Assembly (NCBI RefSeq): GCF_010119935.1
Contig: NZ_CP048209.1
Location: forward strand, 912,001-976,000
Direction of reading: 5' to 3'
Length of the DNA: 64,000 bases
Source of the DNA: Paenibacillus lycopersici
GTDB taxonomy: Bacteria; Bacillota; Bacilli; Paenibacillales; Paenibacillaceae
Both the position numbers and the translations under genes were made by a program. Under the pieces are notes generated by a model that worked only from the letters and a program-made list of their open reading frames with translations, had not been told where the DNA came from and made no database searches. Shown piece after piece: positions 16,189 through 24,990 of the stretch. How positions within the stretch are numbered: the stretch's first letter is position 1; each line of letters begins with the position of its first letter.

Positions 16189-16833
16189 ATGTGCCAAGCT
16201 ATAGCCATAACGGCCGCTTCATCCGAACTGACCGAGCGTTTCGAACTCGACAACGTCCTATTCCATACTTCGAGCCGCAGCGAAATTCAACCGACGGAGT
16301 CGATCTCCGCGATCATCCACCACAAGGACGAACGGGTGCTGGACGAATTCCGCTGGGGCATGGTCCCCTACTGGGCGAAGGATTCCGTGCGGATGGACAG
16401 CTTGAAGCTGTTCGAAAAGCCGATTTATGAGCGGATCGCCAACAAGCAGCGCTGCATTATTCCGTGCAACGGCTTCTATGTGTCGCGAACCGAAGGCAAG
16501 GTCGTCCACCGGGTCAAAATCGCGATGCGCAGCGGGATGTTCGCGATCGCGGGTCTCTACGACGTCTTCCGTCCGGCTTCCGGCGAAGAGATGCGCACCT
16601 GCACGATGCTCATGACGAAGGCGAACGGGCTGATCGCCCCGTACCAGCCTCAGATGCCGGCGATCCTGGAGCCGGAGGACGTATCCGCCTGGCTGACGCG
16701 GGGCTCCCGCACGCCGTTCCAGCTGACGAACATGCTGCGGATGATGGAGTCCGTGCGCATGATCGCCATTCCGGTCTCGCCGACCGGCGAAGCGGACATG
16801 GAATTCGAAGCGCCGCGCACGGAGTGGGTGTAG
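16189..16833 (+). CDS. SRAP-domain (YedK/HMCES-like) protein with altered active site
   Basis: The 214-residue length and the WGMVPYWAKD and CIIPCNGFY blocks place it in the SOS-response-associated peptidase family, whose members form a thiazolidine link from Cys2 to abasic sites in single-stranded DNA. Cys2 is present (MCQA in place of the usual MCGR). The other catalytic residues appear lost: the Asn of NAR is absent, the Glu of GFYEW is Val (GFYVS), and the His of HDRMP is replaced (YQPQMP). Only one of four key residues remains, so activity may be reduced or different. AGGAGG precedes the ATG, and a terminator follows. Confidence 0.78.
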   Translation: MCQAIAITAASSELTERFELDNVLFHTSSRSEIQPTESISAIIHHKDERVLDEFRWGMVPYWAKDSVRMDSLKLFEKPIYERIANKQRCIIPCNGFYVSRTEGKVVHRVKIAMRSGMFAIAGLYDVFRPASGEEMRTCTMLMTKANGLIAPYQPQMPAILEPEDVSAWLTRGSRTPFQLTNMLRMMESVRMIAIPVSPTGEADMEFEAPRTEWV

Positions 16834-16862
16834 GCTCGCTCGCAGGCTGGCGTTTGTACGAC

Positions 16863-16901
16863 AAGCCCATGGAAAGGCCTTCGGCCGTTCATGGGCTTTT
16901 T
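16863..16901 (+). terminator. rho-independent terminator after the SRAP gene
   Basis: AAGCCCATG pairs with CATGGGCTT across a loop that itself contains GGCC-TTC-GGCC; TTT follows. It lies 29 bases after the stop codon. Confidence 0.8.
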
Positions 16902-16956
16902 GGGCGCGTTACGGCGGTAGGGCGAGTGTGCGCAGTAAAGCGCGAGCGGCGAATCT

Positions 16957-17030
16957 GCGCAAGCGGTGCACCCAGTGCATCACATCGCCGCAAACTCTGC
17001 GGATCCGGTGCAAGAGGTGCATCCAGTCAG
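16957..17030. repeat. 51-bp GTGCAC-type repeat, two units
   Basis: Units begin at 16957 and 17008, 51 bp apart. The first reads GGTGCACCCAGTGCA then CACATCGCCGCAA; the second is partial. The sequence is clearly related to 17549-17625 and to 6644-6690. It is the first part of a repeat mosaic filling the gene-free 16902-17839 stretch. Confidence 0.7.
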
Positions 17031-17068
17031 TAGCCTTGCGAAGAACCTTACACACCTGCCGGAGAATG

Positions 17069-17255
17069 GCGAAAAGTTGCTGCATGAGCAACTTTATTCG
17101 CGTCAGACCGACAAAAATGCGGGAAAAGTTGCGGTTCGAGCAACTTTTCCCGCCACGGACCGGAAAAAATGCCGGTAATGTTGCGGTTCGAGCAACTTTT
17201 CCCGCCTCGGCCCGACCAAATGCCGGTAATGTTGCTGTACGGGCAACTTTTTCCT
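17069..17255. repeat. four 50-52 bp hairpin repeats related to the 10.5-kb array
   Basis: Units start at 17069, 17119, 17171 and 17222. Each contains GTTGC-6-base loop-GCAAC (loops TGCATG/A, GGTTCG/A, TGTACG/G) flanked by A and T runs. The linker contains CRGACCG, as in the array at 10468-10978. Flanks vary more than in that array, so this is an older or more diverged branch of the same family. Confidence 0.8.
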
Positions 17256-17437
17256 CCTCGTTACTAGTAGCTTTACAAAGAGCCCGCCATAAGGGATAGA
17301 AAACTTTATAACCAAAGAGAGTTCTCCTAAGGTTGGTTGTACGAACGCCGACGAAAGGATAGCTCCCCCTCTTGGAAATGCAGTGTGTGAGAAACTTTGC
17401 AAGTCTGCTGGGAATTCGGCGCCCAGCCCGGAGATAT

Positions 17438-17544
17438 CTCGGGAAATCCTTCCCGAGGGCAGGATTTCGGCGCTCAGGGCGCTCAGGGCGCTCAGGGCGC
17501 TCAGGGCGCTCAGGGCGGAGAAACCCCGGGAAATCCTTCCCGAG
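17438..17544. repeat. paired hairpins flanking a 9-bp tandem repeat
   Basis: CTCGGGAA-ATCC-TTCCCGAG at 17438-17457 recurs, with one change, at 17525-17544. Between them GCGCTCAGG is repeated five times exactly (17470-17514). I see no gene. The surrounding 17256-17437 sequence holds nothing recognisable. Confidence 0.75.
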
Positions 17545-17548
17545 GGCT

Positions 17549-17625
17549 GGAATTCGGTGCACCCGGTGCACTACATCGCCGCAATTTCGGCGAATCCAGC
17601 GCAAGAGGTGCGCCCAGCCACGCCC
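17549..17625. repeat. 50-bp GTGCAC-type repeat, two units
   Basis: GGTGCACCCGGTGCAC, then TACATCGCCGCAATTTCGGCG, begins at 17549; a partial second unit begins at 17599. The second hairpin CGCCG-CAATTT-CGGCG lies in the linker. It belongs to the same family as 16957 and 6593. Confidence 0.7.
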
Positions 17626-17839
17626 AGCCCCCTCTTGCGTTGGATGATGGCTCACTTTCGTAGTCCAGTCGCTGCATGGCTGCCGATTCTTTTTACAAAT
17701 GTTCTAGTCTCGACCGCTGGCGCTAATAGGCAATAGGCGTCATGGGTTCTCGCGAAGCTTATCCCTGTGTAAGGCGCTTTCGCGCGATCATGAACGAGTC
17801 CGCGGAACAACCACCTTCGCCTGTCACTTCCCTTGATCC

Positions 17840-18628
17840 TCACTCCCGGTCCGAGCGTTCTGCGATCGCGTCCGAAGGCAGCTTCCCTGTGATCCGTTTG
17901 AAAATTCGGTTGAAATACGACGGATCGCTGTACCCGAGATGCTCCGAAATGTCCTGCACGGTCAGCTGCGAGTGGCGGAGCATATAGAGCGCGGTTTTCA
18001 TTCGCCGGCGGTGCACGTAATCGCTGATCGTCATGCCCGTCACTTTGCGGAACAGGGAAGCGGCGTAGTTGGGGCTGACGCCGATGCAGGCGCCGAGCTC
18101 GAGCTTGGTGATTTTGCCGCGGTAGTGGTTGTCGATGTAGCGCTTCATGACCTCGATGTGGTGGATGGAGGACGGCGCCTTCTCGCCCTCGTCGTACTCC
18201 CGGCTGATGGTCACCATCAGCTCGGTGAGCAGCGCGGCGCACATGATCGAGAAGTAGCGGTCTCGGGCCGACCACTGATCGACAATGTAGAGCAGCTTCT
18301 CGAGCAGCAGCTCCGGCATATGCGTCACCCAGCGCAGCGGCGCGCGCCGCGCGAGAATGGGCAGCAGACGCACCGTCGCGGAGTCGGCCGGGCTGAAGCG
18401 GACGACGACGCTTTCGCGGATGCTGCCGGCGCCTTGCAGCTCGGCGGCCTGGAGGCCCGACGGGATGAGCAGCAGATCGTTCTTGCGCAGCTGCATCGTC
18501 TGGCCGGCGACGCGGTAGCTCGTCTGGCCGAAGCGGACCCAGATCAGCGCGAGGCTGTCGCTGCCCAAGGCTTTCTGCTCGCTCCCGAGGACGCCGCGCT
18601 CCTGGCGGATTTCGAAAATGTCGAACAT
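17840..18628 (-). CDS. AraC-family transcriptional regulator
   Basis: The 262-residue protein has an N-terminal beta-rich sensing domain ([30 protein letters not shown]) and a C-terminal AraC helix-turn-helix pair near residues 165-255 ([44 protein letters not shown]). Its ATG follows CGGAGG with 8-base spacing. It is divergent from the pyruvate kinase gene with a short shared control region, so it could regulate that gene or itself; no site is evident. Confidence 0.85.
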   Translation of the reverse strand: MFDIFEIRQERGVLGSEQKALGSDSLALIWVRFGQTSYRVAGQTMQLRKNDLLLIPSGLQAAELQGAGSIRESVVVRFSPADSATVRLLPILARRAPLRWVTHMPELLLEKLLYIVDQWSARDRYFSIMCAALLTELMVTISREYDEGEKAPSSIHHIEVMKRYIDNHYRGKITKLELGACIGVSPNYAASLFRKVTGMTISDYVHRRRMKTALYMLRHSQLTVQDISEHLGYSDPSYFNRIFKRITGKLPSDAIAERSDRE

Positions 18629-18756
18629 CGCGCATGCCTCCGTTTCTCATCGTCGTACTATTTTACAACTACTGTACTATAGTTCATCGCGCTCCTGCAA
18701 TTGTTCGGTTTACAATGAAAAGAGAGCTGAAAACTAGCAACCAAGGAGTGAGCGTA

Positions 18757-19800
18757 ATGAAAAAGACATCGATCGTTTGTACGATGGGACCTGCGTGCAT
18801 GTCACCGGAAATGCTGGAACAGATGCTGCTTGCCGGCATGAATATAGCAAGGCTGAATTTGGCGCACGGAGAGCTTGACGACCACAAGCAGCGCCTCGAG
18901 CTGGTGCGCGCGGCCGCGAAGAAATTGAATTTGCCCGTATCCATCATGCTTGATATCAAAGGACCGGAAATTCGCACGGGCGTGCTGCAAGAGCCTTCCT
19001 ATCTGTTGGTTGCCGGCGAGTTCCTGACGCTGACGACGGAGCAAATCCCGGGCACAGAGAAACGCATCTCGGTTTCGTACAACTTGGCCGCCGACGTGAA
19101 AGTCGGTTCGCGCATCATGATCGACGACGGCTTGATCGAGCTTGAAGTCGTTCGTATCGAAGGAACCGACGTCGTCTGCCTCATCCAGAACGGCGGCGTC
19201 ATTAAATCCCGCAAAGGCGTCAACCTGCCGGGCATCCGTACGAGCCTGCCGGGCGTTACGGAGCGCGACAAGCTGCACATCGCCTTCGGCATACAGCACA
19301 ACGTGGAAATCATCGCGATGTCGTTCGTGCGCCGCGCGGAAGACGTGCATGAAGTGAAAGCGATGCTGGCCGCGAATGGCGCGGGCCACATTCAAGTCAT
19401 GTCCAAAATCGAGAACCAGGAAGGCCTCGACGAGCTGGAAGCGATCGTGGAAGCGTCCGACGGCATCATGGTGGCGCGCGGCGATCTCGGCGTCGAAATT
19501 CCGATCGAGGACGTGCCGGTCGCGCAGAAGCAAATGATTCAATCATGCAACCGCGCCGGCAAATTCGTCGTCACGGCGACGCAAATGCTGGAATCGATGC
19601 AAAGCAATCCGCGTCCGACCCGCGCCGAAGCGTGCGACGTCGCCAATGCGGTATGGGACGGCACGGACGCGGTCATGCTGTCCGGCGAGACGGCTGCAGG
19701 GAAATATCCGCTGGAAGCGGTCCGCACGATGGCGTCGATCGCGATCCGCGCGGAGCAAGCGATGAACGAGTTTGCAAAGAAAGATTTGATCCGCGCGTAG
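18757..19800 (+). CDS. short pyruvate kinase (lacks C-terminal domain)
   Basis: The 347-residue product matches domains A and B of pyruvate kinase (PEP + ADP to pyruvate + ATP). It ends soon after [17 protein letters not shown], where normal enzymes continue for about 120 residues of regulatory domain C. The catalytic lysine (MSKIENQEG) and the Mg-binding [12 protein letters not shown] are intact. Two of the usual K+ ligands are changed: RLNFSHG is RLNLAHG (Ser to Ala) and LDTKGPE is LDIKGPE (Thr to Ile). The ATG at 18757 follows AAGGAG; the longer frame upstream has no homology. The sequence after the stop shows no continuation in another frame. It is probably a second, specialised Pyk rather than the main glycolytic enzyme. 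Confidence 0.85.
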   Translation: MKKTSIVCTMGPACMSPEMLEQMLLAGMNIARLNLAHGELDDHKQRLELVRAAAKKLNLPVSIMLDIKGPEIRTGVLQEPSYLLVAGEFLTLTTEQIPGTEKRISVSYNLAADVKVGSRIMIDDGLIELEVVRIEGTDVVCLIQNGGVIKSRKGVNLPGIRTSLPGVTERDKLHIAFGIQHNVEIIAMSFVRRAEDVHEVKAMLAANGAGHIQVMSKIENQEGLDELEAIVEASDGIMVARGDLGVEIPIEDVPVAQKQMIQSCNRAGKFVVTATQMLESMQSNPRPTRAEACDVANAVWDGTDAVMLSGETAAGKYPLEAVRTMASIAIRAEQAMNEFAKKDLIRA

Positions 19801-20084
19801 GCTTCGTTTAAAGTTAAATAGTCAGGGTGAAACGGCAGGCTTGATCCAATAGGCGGGCAGCGCGTTTCATTCCGAAGAAATCCAGGCGCAAGGTTCATCG
19901 GCATCGCTTGGATTTCGAGGTGAACCGGCTGTCGCCGCCCCCGTGGCGGCGGCTGTTGTTTTATTCCGGCGAATTTATCAGGCATGGTCGGACGATGAAG
20001 ATCGCGTCTGATGAAGACGGAACGCCTCCGCGGCACTTAGAGGGCGGGGCGTCAGGCGACTATTTCAGTTAGGCGGGAGCAATT
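19801..20084 (+). other. gene-free leader of the ABC-F gene with interleaved inverted repeats
   Basis: The stretch holds ATCCAGGCG pairing with CGCTTGGAT (19889-19916 region) and, interleaved with it, GGTTCA pairing with TGAACC, a pseudoknot-like arrangement. GCCGCC-CCCGT-GGCGGC follows, then a T-rich run. Leaders of ABC-F genes often control expression by attenuation. No T-box sequence and no clear leader peptide were found. The GC hairpin may simply be the pyruvate kinase terminator. Confidence 0.35.
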
Positions 20085-22019
20085 ATGCACGTATTGACGA
20101 TTGACCATATTTCGAAGAATTACGGCGAGAAAGTGCTTTTTCAGGACGTCATGTTCGGCGTGGAGACGGGCGACAAAATCGGCATTATCGGTGTCAACGG
20201 TACCGGCAAGTCGACGTTTCTGCGCGTCGTCGCGGGTTTGGAGCCCCCGGATTCGGGCTCGATCCTCGTCGCCGGCGGCACGACGGTGCGCATGCTGTCG
20301 CAGGATCCGCAGTTCGACCCCGAGGAGACGGTGCTCGAGCATGTGCTCGGCGGCGATTCCGCCCAGATGCAGGCGGTGCGCGCTTACGCGGGCGCGCTGC
20401 GAGATCTGGAGCTGAAGCCCGGCGACGCGGGGCTGCAGGAGCGTCTCGTCCGCGCCAATCAGCGGATGGACGAATTGGACGCCTGGGGCATCGAGAGCGA
20501 TGCCAAGATCGCGCTCACGAAGCTCGGCATCGTGAATTTCGACGCCAAGCTCGGCATTCTCTCCGGCGGGCAGCGCAAGCGCGTCGCGATGGCGGCGGCG
20601 CTTATCCAGCCGGCCGACGTGCTGCTGCTGGACGAGCCGACCAACCATATCGACAACGAATCCGTCGCTTGGCTGGAGGGGATGCTGCAGAAGCGCAAAG
20701 GCGCGCTGCTCATGATTACGCATGACCGGTACTTCCTCGACCGCGTCAGCAATCGAACGCTGGAGCTCGACAGAGGCCGGGCGTACTTCTACACCGCGAA
20801 CTACAGCCGCTTCCTGGAGCTGAAGCTGGATCGCGAGGAGCGGGAAGCGGCTTCGGAAGCGAAGCGCCAAAACCTGCTGCGCAATGAGCTTGCCTGGATG
20901 CGGCGCGGGGCGCAGGCGCGATCGACCAAGCAGCAGGCGCGCATCCAGCGGTTCGAAGCGCTGAGCGGGCAAGCGCCGGAGCGGGCCGCGGGCAAGCTGG
21001 AGATGTCCGTCGCTTCGTCTCGGCTCGGGAAGAAAATTCTCGAGCTCGACAACGTGCGCAAGTCGTTCGAAGGGCGCGTCGTCATCGACGGGTTCAGCTA
21101 CATCGCGGTGCCGGAAGACCGTGTCGGCATCGTCGGCCGCAACGGCCTCGGCAAGTCGACGCTGTTGAAGCTGATCGCCGGCAAGCTGGAGCCGGATGCC
21201 GGTACCGTCACGCTCGGGCCGACGGTCAAGCTCGGCGTGTTCTCGCAGGAGCGCGAGGAGATGGACGAGACGCTGCGCGTCATCGATTACATCCGCGAGA
21301 GCGCGGAGCAGGTGACGACGGCGGACGGCTCGACGATTACCGCGGGCCAGATGCTGGAGCGGTTCTTGTTCCCGCCAGCGCAGCAATGGACGCTGATCGC
21401 GAAGCTCTCGGGCGGCGAGAAGCGGCGCTTGCAGCTGCTGCGCGTCTTGATGGAAGCGCCGAACGTGCTGCTGCTGGATGAGCCGACGAACGATCTGGAC
21501 ATTATGACGCTGACCGTGCTGGAAGACTATTTGGACGATTTTCCCGGCGTCGTCTTCACGGTGTCCCATGACCGGTACTTCCTGGACCGGATCGCGGAGC
21601 GCATCTTCGCGTTCGAGGGCGACGGCGCGATCGAGCAGCATGTCGGCAATTTCACGGATTACCAAGCCTATGCGGCGGCGCACGGCGTTCGCTCGTCATC
21701 GGGCGAGGCGGCCGAGCGCAGATCCGCTTCGGCAGCGGCGCCGGCCAAGCCGGAAGCGGCCGCCGAACCGGCCAAGCCGACGAAGATGTCGTATAAGGAA
21801 CAGAAGGAATTCGATACGATCGATGCCGACATCGAGAAGGCCGAGACGGCGCTGCAGAAGGTGCAGGAGCGGATGGAGGCGGCCGGCAGCGACTCCGTTA
21901 CGCTGCAGGAGCTGCTTGCGGAGCAGGCGCAGCTGGAGACGAAGCTGGAAGAGCTGATGGACCGCTGGACGTACTTGAACGAGCTTGCGGAGCAGATCGC
22001 GGCGAACAAGAAGCAATAA
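20085..22019 (+). CDS. ABC-F family ATPase (ribosome-associated)
   Basis: The 644-residue protein has two ABC ATPase domains and no membrane segment, which is the ABC-F layout (Uup/YfmR-like translation factors or antibiotic-resistance factors acting at the ribosomal E site). Walker A motifs are GVNGTGKST and GRNGLGKST, signature motifs LSGGQRKR and LSGGEKRR, and Walker B LLLDEPTNHID and LLLDEPTNDLD. The linker between the domains (around residues 240-310) is charged. After about residue 545 comes an Ala/Pro/Lys linker and a C-terminal coiled coil like that of Uup. GGCGGGAG lies before the ATG at 20085. Housekeeping or resistance role cannot be separated from sequence. Confidence 0.9.
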   Translation: MHVLTIDHISKNYGEKVLFQDVMFGVETGDKIGIIGVNGTGKSTFLRVVAGLEPPDSGSILVAGGTTVRMLSQDPQFDPEETVLEHVLGGDSAQMQAVRAYAGALRDLELKPGDAGLQERLVRANQRMDELDAWGIESDAKIALTKLGIVNFDAKLGILSGGQRKRVAMAAALIQPADVLLLDEPTNHIDNESVAWLEGMLQKRKGALLMITHDRYFLDRVSNRTLELDRGRAYFYTANYSRFLELKLDREEREAASEAKRQNLLRNELAWMRRGAQARSTKQQARIQRFEALSGQAPERAAGKLEMSVASSRLGKKILELDNVRKSFEGRVVIDGFSYIAVPEDRVGIVGRNGLGKSTLLKLIAGKLEPDAGTVTLGPTVKLGVFSQEREEMDETLRVIDYIRESAEQVTTADGSTITAGQMLERFLFPPAQQWTLIAKLSGGEKRRLQLLRVLMEAPNVLLLDEPTNDLDIMTLTVLEDYLDDFPGVVFTVSHDRYFLDRIAERIFAFEGDGAIEQHVGNFTDYQAYAAAHGVRSSSGEAAERRSASAAAPAKPEAAAEPAKPTKMSYKEQKEFDTIDADIEKAETALQKVQERMEAAGSDSVTLQELLAEQAQLETKLEELMDRWTYLNELAEQIAANKKQ

Positions 22020-22046
22020 CGGTAGGGATATGAAATGATGGAGAAG

Positions 22047-22080
22047 AGCCGTCGATGCTGATGCAGCACGACGGCTTTTT
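22047..22080 (+). terminator. rho-independent terminator after the ABC-F gene
   Basis: AGCCGTCG pairs with CGACGGCT, with TGC/GCA pairing inside the loop, followed by TTTT. Confidence 0.85.
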
Positions 22081-22175
22081 GAGCTGCGGCGGGCGGGTGA
22101 TGCGTGCCGACGGGTGAACAAGGGTGCATGCGCAGCGGCGATGGAGGCCGGCAATGCCGCCGCATCGGGTTTACT

Positions 22176-22315
22176 GCGGCATGCTGTGACGTGCAGTGGT
22201 ATGAGCGACGTCCAGCGGCATGAGTGACATGCAGTGGTATGAGTGACGTCCAGTGGCATGCTCGTGGCGTACAGCGACATGCAGTGGCATGTACGTGGCA
22301 TACAGCGGGCAGAGT
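22176..22315. repeat. irregular GCATG/CAGTGG repeats
   Basis: Short blocks (GTGGTATGAGYGACGTCCAGYGGCATG, ACATGCAGTGG, CATGTACGTGGCATACAGCGG) recur four or five times with spacings of about 20 and 40-50 bp. It sits between the ABC-F terminator and the 3' end of the MATE gene, with no gene. The 22081-22175 stretch has nothing recognisable. Confidence 0.6.
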
Positions 22316-22340
22316 ATCGCTGTTATTGGCGAACTCGAGC

Positions 22341-23819
22341 CTATGCGTTCACGGGCCGGGCAGGCTTCGCCGCCGTCGCTGCAGCTGCCGTCGCCGAAGC
22401 GGCTGCTGTTCCCGTCTGCGATTCGCCGTGCGCATGGGCGATGGCAGGCGTAGCCTGCTTCAGCGCTGCCTGTTCCGCGCGCTTCAGCGCTTTCCGCTGC
22501 CGCCAGCGAAAGAAAGCGAGGAAGCCGCGCACGTATTCGTCGGCGATCATGCAGCAGTAGATCGCCACAAGCCCTCCGCCCAGGTGAAGGCCGAAATAAT
22601 AGGACAGGCCGACCGCCACGATCCACATGGAGAACAGGGACGTCACCATCGGAAACCGGGTGTCGCCGATCGCGTTCAGTCCGGAGTTGAAGCCCATGTT
22701 CATCATTTTGCCTGGCTGCAGCAGCATGTTCAGCGCCAGCAGGGAGATGCCCATCCGCATGATGTCGGCATCGTCCGTGAAGAAGCCGAGAAACCATTTG
22801 CCCGTGAGAACGAGCAGTCCCGCGTTGAAGATGACGACGGCAAGGCCGATGAACAGCGCTTTGTAAGCTCCTTTATAGGCTTCCGTCCAGTTCTTAGCGC
22901 CGAAATGGTGGGCAATCTGAATCTGTACCGCCATGGCGATGGCGAAGCCCAGCATGAAGCAGAACGATTCCAGCGTGTTCATATAGGTTCGTGTCGCCAG
23001 CTCCTTGGCGCCGAGGGTGGCCAGGAACATGAAAATAACCATTTGCGATAACATCCAGCAGGACGAATTGACGCCGAGCGGCCAGCCGATGCGGAGCATC
23101 TCTTTGAAGAGCTTGCGATCGCGCAGCCGAATATCTGCGATTCCAACCTTGCGCTCGAAGGCGTTGACGAACATGTAAGCGAGAATGAGCATCATCGCGA
23201 TACGGCAGGAAAGCGTCGAGATCGCGACGCCGTGCAGCCCCATCTTGGGAAATCCGTACGCCCCGTAAATAAATCCGTAGTTGAGCACCACATGCAGGAA
23301 ATTGATGCCGACCGCCGTCAGCATCGGGCCGCGCGTATTGCCCGTGTTGCGAATGACGGTGCTGAACGCGACAGCCAGCGCGAAGGGAGCGAGCCCGAGG
23401 CCCGCAGTGGAAATATAGATCCGTCCCAGCGGGAGCAGCTCCTCCGGCATCTGAATGAGCCGCGAGATCGGGTCCGGCAGCAGGAAGAGCAGCGCGCTGA
23501 TCCCAAGGCCGATGCAGCCGGTCACTTTCGCCGCGAGGATGCCGATCGTGCGGGCTTCCTCGGGCTTCTTCGATCCCAGCTTCTGCGCGACGAGAATGCC
23601 CGCGCCGCCGGTGATCGTCATGAACAAGGTGTTCAATCCGTTGAAGAGCTGATTGGACAGGCCGACGACCGCGACCGCGTCATCGGAAACTTTGCTTACC
23701 ATTAACGTATCCACGGTGCCGAGCAGCGTGGCGAGAAACAGTTCAATGAATATCGGCCAAGACAATGACCATAAGGAATACGAACGGAGTCCGGTTCTTC
23801 CTGTTGCGGTTGCGCCCAT
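22341..23819 (-). CDS. MATE-family multidrug/metabolite efflux transporter
   Basis: This 492-residue membrane protein has about twelve hydrophobic segments and MATE-type internal similarity (WPIFIELFLATLLGTVDTLMVSKVSDDAVAVVG near the start; ATRTYMNTLESFCFMLGFAIAMAVQIQIAHHFGAKN near residue 275). Such carriers export cationic drugs or metabolites by Na+ or H+ exchange. After the last helix (about residue 440) comes a roughly 50-residue Ala/Thr-rich, low-complexity cytoplasmic tail. GGGAGG precedes the ATG at 23819. It is divergent from an AraC regulator, a plausible controller. Confidence 0.88.
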   Translation of the reverse strand: MGATATGRTGLRSYSLWSLSWPIFIELFLATLLGTVDTLMVSKVSDDAVAVVGLSNQLFNGLNTLFMTITGGAGILVAQKLGSKKPEEARTIGILAAKVTGCIGLGISALLFLLPDPISRLIQMPEELLPLGRIYISTAGLGLAPFALAVAFSTVIRNTGNTRGPMLTAVGINFLHVVLNYGFIYGAYGFPKMGLHGVAISTLSCRIAMMLILAYMFVNAFERKVGIADIRLRDRKLFKEMLRIGWPLGVNSSCWMLSQMVIFMFLATLGAKELATRTYMNTLESFCFMLGFAIAMAVQIQIAHHFGAKNWTEAYKGAYKALFIGLAVVIFNAGLLVLTGKWFLGFFTDDADIMRMGISLLALNMLLQPGKMMNMGFNSGLNAIGDTRFPMVTSLFSMWIVAVGLSYYFGLHLGGGLVAIYCCMIADEYVRGFLAFFRWRQRKALKRAEQAALKQATPAIAHAHGESQTGTAAASATAAAATAAKPARPVNA

Positions 23820-24063
23820 CTGCAGTGCTGCCTCCCAAAGTAGTCATCTCGTCGCGGCGGCCTATGACGCCGGCGCGGAGCGCGGTAGTGCGCTCAGTAC
23901 AATTTCAAATTATAATGGGAATACAAGCCCGGGTGTATGATGGTAACAACCGAAACTTTCAAATATGCAACTTCGTACCTGGCTCAGGGTGCCGCTCCGA
24001 ACCGACGGGATTTGACCGTCTCCGAGCGGCAGGGGAGCGCCGGAGCGAAAAGGAGGGATTGGC

Positions 24064-24951
24064 ATGAGCAGGCTGCAATTCACGGTGCCTCCGATGCCGC
24101 ATTACATGCTTTGCGGGCCGGTGACGTACGAGCCCGGCCGAAGACATGTAAGCCGAAGGAACATCGGCGTGTTCGATCTGCTGGTCGTGCGCGAAGGCTG
24201 CCTGTACATGGGGGAGGAGGAGCAGACGTTCAACGTGGAGCCGGGCTGCGCGTTGATTCTCCGTCCGGATACCTCTCATTACGGGACGCAGGGCTGCAAG
24301 GAACGCACCTCGTACTACTGGCTGCATTTTCAGACGACGGGAAGCTGGACCGTGACGGACGATGAGCTTCCGCGTCACGGACTGGAGCCGTACGACGAGA
24401 AGCGCACGCAGGCCATGTGGTCGTATTCGACGCATACGTTTCAAATACAGGTGCCGCAGTTCGTGAAGCTCCTGCATCCGTCCAAAATGGACGAGCTGTT
24501 CGAGCAGCTCATCCAGCTCAACCAGCACTTCTATTCCGGCAGCGCCAAATGGAGCCAGCAGGTGGTATTCCAAGACGTGCTGCGGGAGCTGTCCGCTTCC
24601 ATGGCGAAGGAGGAATCGACGCCGGCCGCGGTTTGCGCGGCGTTGGCGGCGGAATACTTGCGCAAGCATTACCGGGAACCGATTACCGCGCAGGAGCTGG
24701 GGGAACGGCTCAACTTCCACCCGGTCTATATCGCCCGCTGCATGCAGCGGAGCTACGGCTGCGCGCCGATGGAATATTTGATGCATCACCGCATCGAGCA
24801 GGCGAAGCTGCTGCTTCTTCAGACCGATCTCGCCGTCGCCCGGATCGCGGAGGAAGTGGGTTTTAATCAGGCTGCTTACTTCACCTCCTGCTTCACGCGG
24901 ACGGAAGGCATCTCGCCGCGCCAGTTCCGGCAGCGGTTCTATTACGGTTAG
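24064..24951 (+). CDS. AraC-family transcriptional regulator (cupin + HTH)
   Basis: The 295-residue regulator has a cupin-like N-terminal domain (RRNIGVFDLLVVREGCLYMG; CALILRPDTSHYG) and C-terminal AraC helix-turn-helix motifs near residues 205-290 (ELGERLNFHPVYIARCMQRSYG; IAEEVGFNQAAYFTSCFTRTEG). AAAAGGAGG precedes the ATG. The shared region with the divergent MATE gene holds A+T-rich sequence around 23900-23920 including TATAAT on the plus strand. Confidence 0.87.
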   Translation: MSRLQFTVPPMPHYMLCGPVTYEPGRRHVSRRNIGVFDLLVVREGCLYMGEEEQTFNVEPGCALILRPDTSHYGTQGCKERTSYYWLHFQTTGSWTVTDDELPRHGLEPYDEKRTQAMWSYSTHTFQIQVPQFVKLLHPSKMDELFEQLIQLNQHFYSGSAKWSQQVVFQDVLRELSASMAKEESTPAAVCAALAAEYLRKHYREPITAQELGERLNFHPVYIARCMQRSYGCAPMEYLMHHRIEQAKLLLLQTDLAVARIAEEVGFNQAAYFTSCFTRTEGISPRQFRQRFYYG

Positions 24952-24990
24952 TTGCGTGCGGGCAGTTGCGTCAGCCGCAAGCGGGCTTGT

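Noticed and set aside
19801-20084. T-box leader
   Set aside because: No sequence matching the conserved T-box motif was found, and the downstream gene is not amino-acid related.
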